Below are positions 3,928-7,253 of a stretch of 7,253 nucleotides of DNA, in pieces. The DNA is taken from positions 1 through 7,253 of the forward strand of contig CALJIF010000011.1 in the NCBI GenBank assembly GCA_937974275.1, given 5' to 3'. The position numbers and the translations under genes are program-made. The number at the start of each line of letters is the position of its first letter. Positions within the stretch are counted from its first letter, which is position 1. The notes beneath the pieces were generated by a model. The model was not told the origin of the DNA and did no database searches. It was given only the letters and a program-made list of their open reading frames with translations. This DNA comes from an uncultured Flavobacteriales bacterium (lineage in GTDB: Bacteria; Bacteroidota; Bacteroidia; Palsa-965).

Positions 3928-5772
3928 ATGAAAAAAATTATACTCGCCTTATCGTTTTTCAGCATGTGTGTTTTGCACGCGCAGCAATCTACTACGTTTC
4001 AAATTCCTAAAGCGGGCGAGAGCGATCCTCATGCCGCAACACCGGATTATAATCCTGTGCTGCGTGTAGTGGAAATGCCTGCGGTTGCAGGGAAATCGGA
4101 GTTGCAGCGCGTTAAGGATACATTGGAAGTGTTGTATCCGAAAAAAACGGTTGCTTCCGTAAGCGCTGCCAATCAAAGAAGTTCATCGGTTCCTGCGCCA
4201 ACTGTGGGTAGAACGTTCGCCGGAAACTTGTTCAACAACAGCACACCGAACGATAATGAAATTGCCATCGGTAACAACGGATCATTAGCATCAGTACAAA
4301 ACTCCAGCATTTTCCGTTATCGTACCTGGAACAACACCGCAGCGGGAACTGCAACGCTTTCATTTTGGTCGAGCAGTTTAGGAAATCCTGCAACGAAGTA
4401 CGATCCGAAAGTAATTTACGATCCACAATCGAACCGATTTATCCTGTTGTGCCTTGCTGGATTTTCATCCGGTCAAACAGGAATCATTGTTGGGTTTTCA
4501 AAAACCGATACGGTAAACGGTGCGTGGAATTTGTATCAGTTGCCGGGAAATCCTTTTGCGGATACGGCATGGACGGATTATCCGATGCTAACCGTTAACG
4601 AACAAGAAGTTTTTATCACCGTTAATCTGGTGTACGACAATATGCCTTGGCAAACAGGTTTTGCACAAACATTGATTTGGCAAATTAACAAGTGGGACGG
4701 TTATGCAGGCGATTCACTGTCATCGCAGTTGCATTCCGGAATTCAATACGGAGGTCGTCCGATTCGTAATTTATGTCCTGTTGAAGGTGGCGATCAACCG
4801 CCGTCTGCGCGTGGTTTATACTTTTTATCAAACCGCAACATGACATTAGGAAACGACACTATTTTCCTAGTGCACATCACGGATTCCATTAACGCTCCCG
4901 GACAACAAGTTACTGTTACACCGTTGATCAGTCCGGTGCAATACATTGTGCCGCCAAACAGTATACAACCTACTGCGACAGGTTTGCTGCAAACCAATGA
5001 CGCACGTATTCTCGGTGCGTTTATTCAGAACGATAAAATTCAGTTCGTGTCGAACACGTTGGATACGGCCACAGGTTTCTGTACGGTGTATCATGGTATG
5101 ATTAATGATCCGGATGGAAATCCTGCGGTGACTGCTGCAATAATCACTGATACGTTGTTAGAATACGGTTATCCGAATATCGCGTGGGCCGGCTACAATG
5201 GAAATGATGATAAATCAATGATTGTGTTCTTGCACAGCAGTCAGGATACGTTCCCCGGATTTTCGGTTCGTGTTGCAGATGGCGTCGGGAATTATTCGGA
5301 TCGAGTGGTGATTAAGCGCGGTTTGGGTTACATCAACGTATTGAACGGAACGGATCGTTGGGGCGATTATTCCGGAATTCAGCGTCGCTACAATCAGCAA
5401 GGTACGTTTTGGGTGAACGGCATGATTGGTTCTGCCAACAACTTGCATCAAACGTGGATTGGAGAAGTGGCGTTGAGTCCTGATGTGAGCGTTCCTTCAA
5501 CACCGGAGGCACAAAACGATGCGAGTGTATATCCGAATCCGACCACGGATCAGTTTACCGTACAATTCAGAATTGACGAACCGGTGACCATGCGCATTGT
5601 GGTGTATGATATGAACGGCAAAGAAGTAGCGCTGCTGTTGCAGGATCGCGCGCGAGCAGGATTGAATCAGTTTTGGTTTAATACTCAACCATTACAAAAT
5701 GGTGTGTATTTGATTCGTGGAGAAGCTGCAGACGGGAAAGTGTTGTTCACGCAGCGTTTGGTGAAGCAATAA
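3928..5772 (+). CDS. Secreted protein with T9SS type A C-terminal sorting domain
   Basis: A 614-residue exported protein. Residues 1-19 are a Sec signal peptide (MKKIILALSFFSMCVLHAQ) with probable cleavage after AQ. A low-complexity linker follows to about residue 90. The large middle region (about 90-510) contains repeated strand-turn patterns such as YDPQSNRFILL, DTAWTDYPMLTVNEQEVFITVNLVYDN and a late RWGDYSGIQ, which suggest a beta-propeller or similar all-beta fold; I recognise no catalytic motif. Residues 534-614 form a type A T9SS sorting domain: VYPNPTTDQF, then VYDMNGKEV, then LQNGVYLIRG, ending in FTQRLVKQ. Cargo with this tail crosses the outer membrane through the Por/Gld machinery and is usually released or anchored to the cell surface, with the tail removed. 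It starts 26 bp after the GT9 gene, with AAAGGAAA 10 or so bases before the ATG, so it is probably in the same transcript. Binding target or activity unknown. Confidence 0.88.
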   Translation: MKKIILALSFFSMCVLHAQQSTTFQIPKAGESDPHAATPDYNPVLRVVEMPAVAGKSELQRVKDTLEVLYPKKTVASVSAANQRSSSVPAPTVGRTFAGNLFNNSTPNDNEIAIGNNGSLASVQNSSIFRYRTWNNTAAGTATLSFWSSSLGNPATKYDPKVIYDPQSNRFILLCLAGFSSGQTGIIVGFSKTDTVNGAWNLYQLPGNPFADTAWTDYPMLTVNEQEVFITVNLVYDNMPWQTGFAQTLIWQINKWDGYAGDSLSSQLHSGIQYGGRPIRNLCPVEGGDQPPSARGLYFLSNRNMTLGNDTIFLVHITDSINAPGQQVTVTPLISPVQYIVPPNSIQPTATGLLQTNDARILGAFIQNDKIQFVSNTLDTATGFCTVYHGMINDPDGNPAVTAAIITDTLLEYGYPNIAWAGYNGNDDKSMIVFLHSSQDTFPGFSVRVADGVGNYSDRVVIKRGLGYINVLNGTDRWGDYSGIQRRYNQQGTFWVNGMIGSANNLHQTWIGEVALSPDVSVPSTPEAQNDASVYPNPTTDQFTVQFRIDEPVTMRIVVYDMNGKEVALLLQDRARAGLNQFWFNTQPLQNGVYLIRGEAADGKVLFTQRLVKQ

Positions 5773-5775
5773 TAG

Positions 5776-6735
5776 TTAGCAGCGAAAAGCGAGTAGTGTA
5801 GCGTCATCAGTTTGTTCAGTTGAACTTTTCCAGCGATTAAAAAGTTCCTGAAACAATACTTTTTGATTGTACAGCCTTTCTTCGTGTGCAATTTCAATCA
5901 ATTTCTTGAAGCGCTTCGTGCCCAACTTCTTGTCATTCGGACCGCCGAACTGATCCACAAAACCGTCGGTATGCAGATAAAAGGTGTCGTTTGGACTACA
6001 GGTTAAGATATGAGCAGGGTAGTGTCGCTTGTTTTCCAGACGTAATCCTCCAATCGGAAATCGCGCCCCTTTTATTTCAGAAAGTTGTCTTCCGGACATC
6101 ACCATCAGATTGCGTTTTGCACCTGCAAACATCACCGTGTGCTCATTTTTGTCAATCACCACAACGGCTACATCCATACCATCGTAGGAGTTTCTGTTGA
6201 GTGTTGCGCCTTGCAGCGAATTATAAATGCGATCATCCAGCTTCTTTAATATTTCTGAAGGATCAATTGTTCGCTCGTCGAGAATGATTTGATTAAAAAT
6301 GGAAACGCCCAACACAGACATTAATGCTCCGGGAATGCCGTGTCCGGTGCAATCACCAACTGCGATTATTATTTTGTGATGCAACTTATTGATCCATACA
6401 AAATCTCCTGTAAGGATATCACGTGGCTGTGATAGCAGAAATGACTGCGGCAGATACTCGAGCAACTTAGACTCGGGTGTTAACAATACATCTTGTAAGT
6501 TTTTCGCATAGCGAACACTTTCTTCAAATTGTAGTAAACGATTCTGCTCTGACAGCAGCAATCCCAGAATTTTCTGATTCTCGTGCTGAAAAATTTGGGT
6601 ACGGTGCTCGACCGCGGAATGCACAATTTTACGCACGCGTTTACTAACGACTACACTTCTTTTCAATCTCACGTTTTGGTTCCGGCTTTGGATGCTAAGG
6701 TGGCCCAAAGATATTCTACAGCTCAATAGTTGCAT
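5776..6735 (-). CDS. SpoIIE/PP2C-type serine phosphatase
   Basis: A 319-residue predicted metal-dependent protein serine/threonine phosphatase. An N-terminal helical, charged region (about 30-90, ending EESVRYAKNLQDVLL) resembles the linker that joins sensor modules to this phosphatase in Bacteroidota. The catalytic domain follows: PRDILTGDFVW (104-114, D111), AVGDCTGHGIPGALMS (125-140, D128), SYDGMDVAVVVID (183-195, D188), PIGG (227-230), YLHTDGFVDQFGG (253-265, D257) and EQTDDATLLAF (307-317). The metal-binding aspartates are all present, so it should be active. No transmembrane, PAS, TPR or response-regulator domain precedes it, so its input signal is unclear. The start is taken as the ATG at 6735; a TTG at 6744 would add three residues, and a stop at 6750-6748 bounds the frame. 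A palindrome overlaps the start codon. It lies 51 bp downstream of the permease gene and converges on the T9SS gene with 3 bp between stops. Confidence 0.9.
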   Translation of the reverse strand: MQLLSCRISLGHLSIQSRNQNVRLKRSVVVSKRVRKIVHSAVEHRTQIFQHENQKILGLLLSEQNRLLQFEESVRYAKNLQDVLLTPESKLLEYLPQSFLLSQPRDILTGDFVWINKLHHKIIIAVGDCTGHGIPGALMSVLGVSIFNQIILDERTIDPSEILKKLDDRIYNSLQGATLNRNSYDGMDVAVVVIDKNEHTVMFAGAKRNLMVMSGRQLSEIKGARFPIGGLRLENKRHYPAHILTCSPNDTFYLHTDGFVDQFGGPNDKKLGTKRFKKLIEIAHEERLYNQKVLFQELFNRWKSSTEQTDDATLLAFRC

Positions 6736-6744
6736 GTTATGCAA
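6730..6744. repeat. Perfect palindrome overlapping the phosphatase start codon
   Basis: TTGCATGTTATGCAA has 6-bp arms TTGCAT/ATGCAA with a 3-base centre. On the minus strand the downstream arm contains the ATG at 6735-6733. It could be a dimeric protein binding site or an RNA hairpin that masks the start codon; chance is also possible at this length. Confidence 0.45.
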
Positions 6745-6779
6745 CCATTAAATGCAGGTCATTTGTAGAAGAAAAGAAA

Positions 6780-6798
6780 GTGAAAATTACAATTTCAC
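6780..6798 (-). terminator. Weak terminator-like hairpin at the end of the permease gene
   Basis: On the minus strand GTGAAA (6798-6793) pairs with TTTCAC (6785-6780) around a 7-base loop, overlapping the permease stop codon, and is followed by a pyrimidine-rich T/C stretch. The stem is short and AT-rich, so termination, if any, would be partial; the phosphatase gene may be read from the same transcript. Confidence 0.25.
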
Positions 6799-7253
6799 CT
6801 GCTGGTATTTCCTCGTGTACACACGCACGGGATACAATGCAGCTAAAATTCCGATGAGCATTACAGCACCCGAAATCAGGAGTATGTCCGTAAGTTTTAC
6901 TTGTACCGGATAGGCATCTACCACAAATCCTTCACTGAATCGTATTAATCCGAACTGATCTTGTGCATAACAAATCGCAATGCCCAAAACGGTTCCAATC
7001 AATAACCCGAACAAGGAAATGTAAATGCCTTCGGTGAAGAAAATGCGTTGAATAAATTTCCTGCTTGCGCCCATACTCCATAAAATACCGATGTCTTTTT
7101 TCTTTTCGATAATCAATAACGTCAATGATCCTATCGTATTAAAAGTGGCTATTGTTAAGATGAACAAGAGAATAAAAAACGTCCAGAGTTTTTCGCTCTT
7201 TAAGGTTTGATACAAGAGTTTATTCTGTTCGTATCGTCCTTCCACTTTGAATT
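6787..7253 (-). CDS. ABC transporter permease, LolC/LolE-type FtsX domain (C-terminal part)
   Basis: The reading frame is open to the right edge (FKVEGRYEQNK at the edge), so only the last 155 or so codons are present and the true start lies outside. The sequence matches the C-terminal FtsX domain of lipoprotein-releasing permeases. A membrane helix LWTFFILLFILTIATFNTIGSL is followed by the cytoplasmic coupling loop LLIIEKKKDIGILWSMGAS, then IQRIFFTEGIYISLFGLLIGTVLG with a second helix. After a periplasmic stretch a final helix (ILLISGAVMLIGILAALYPV) leads to a short basic tail. By family, LolC/E with the ATPase LolD extract lipoproteins from the inner membrane for transfer to the outer membrane; a MacB-type or other FtsX exporter is the main alternative. 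The EKKKDIGILWSMGAS motif favours LolC/E. Confidence 0.88.
   Translation of the reverse strand, partial: FKVEGRYEQNKLLYQTLKSEKLWTFFILLFILTIATFNTIGSLTLLIIEKKKDIGILWSMGASRKFIQRIFFTEGIYISLFGLLIGTVLGIAICYAQDQFGLIRFSEGFVVDAYPVQVKLTDILLISGAVMLIGILAALYPVRVYTRKYQQVKL

Noticed and set aside
5776..6735. Phosphatase gene as a truncated or broken fragment of a larger sensor protein
   Set aside because: The catalytic domain is complete with all expected aspartates and the frame is bounded by an upstream stop; lack of a sensor domain alone does not show decay.

Overview
The window looks like chromosomal DNA from a member of the Bacteroidota. Four signs support this: a secreted protein with a type IX secretion (T9SS) C-terminal sorting domain; a lipoprotein of the 'KARVAGEWKL' lipocalin-like type; start codons mostly preceded by A-rich leaders rather than Shine-Dalgarno sequences; and promoter-like TTG-N19-TAnnTTTG spacing typical of the phylum. 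Nothing in the sequence fixes a genus.

Layout, left to right. At the left edge a serine tRNA (anticodon GGA) lies on the minus strand, with its 3' end at or just past the window edge. Upstream of it, at 74-310, is a tandem array with a 99-bp period. Each unit carries a truncated copy of the tRNA's own 5' half, in which the D-loop is replaced by a 17-bp G/C-ended palindrome. The outermost copy has a second palindrome inserted. A possible -7 element at 334-341 lies just outside the array. Next, still on the minus strand, come tatD (metal-dependent hydrolase) and a type I L-asparaginase gene, separated by one base and so probably co-transcribed and translationally coupled.

A 91-bp divergent region at 2172-2262 separates tatD from a plus-strand lipocalin-like lipoprotein gene, which has a well-placed Bacteroidota promoter and a strong intrinsic terminator. 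Immediately after the terminator a plus-strand pair begins: a GT9 (heptosyltransferase-like) glycosyltransferase, then, 26 bp later, a 614-residue T9SS cargo protein. That protein is convergent, with a 3-bp gap, to a minus-strand SpoIIE/PP2C-type serine phosphatase. The phosphatase gene lies downstream of the C-terminal part of a LolC/LolE-type FtsX permease gene that runs off the right edge.

The protein-coding part is ordinary housekeeping and envelope biology: lipoprotein trafficking, glycan assembly, T9SS secretion, asparagine breakdown and a stress- or signalling-type phosphatase. The one region that ordinary annotation would not explain is 74-341, the array of palindrome-interrupted tRNA halves.
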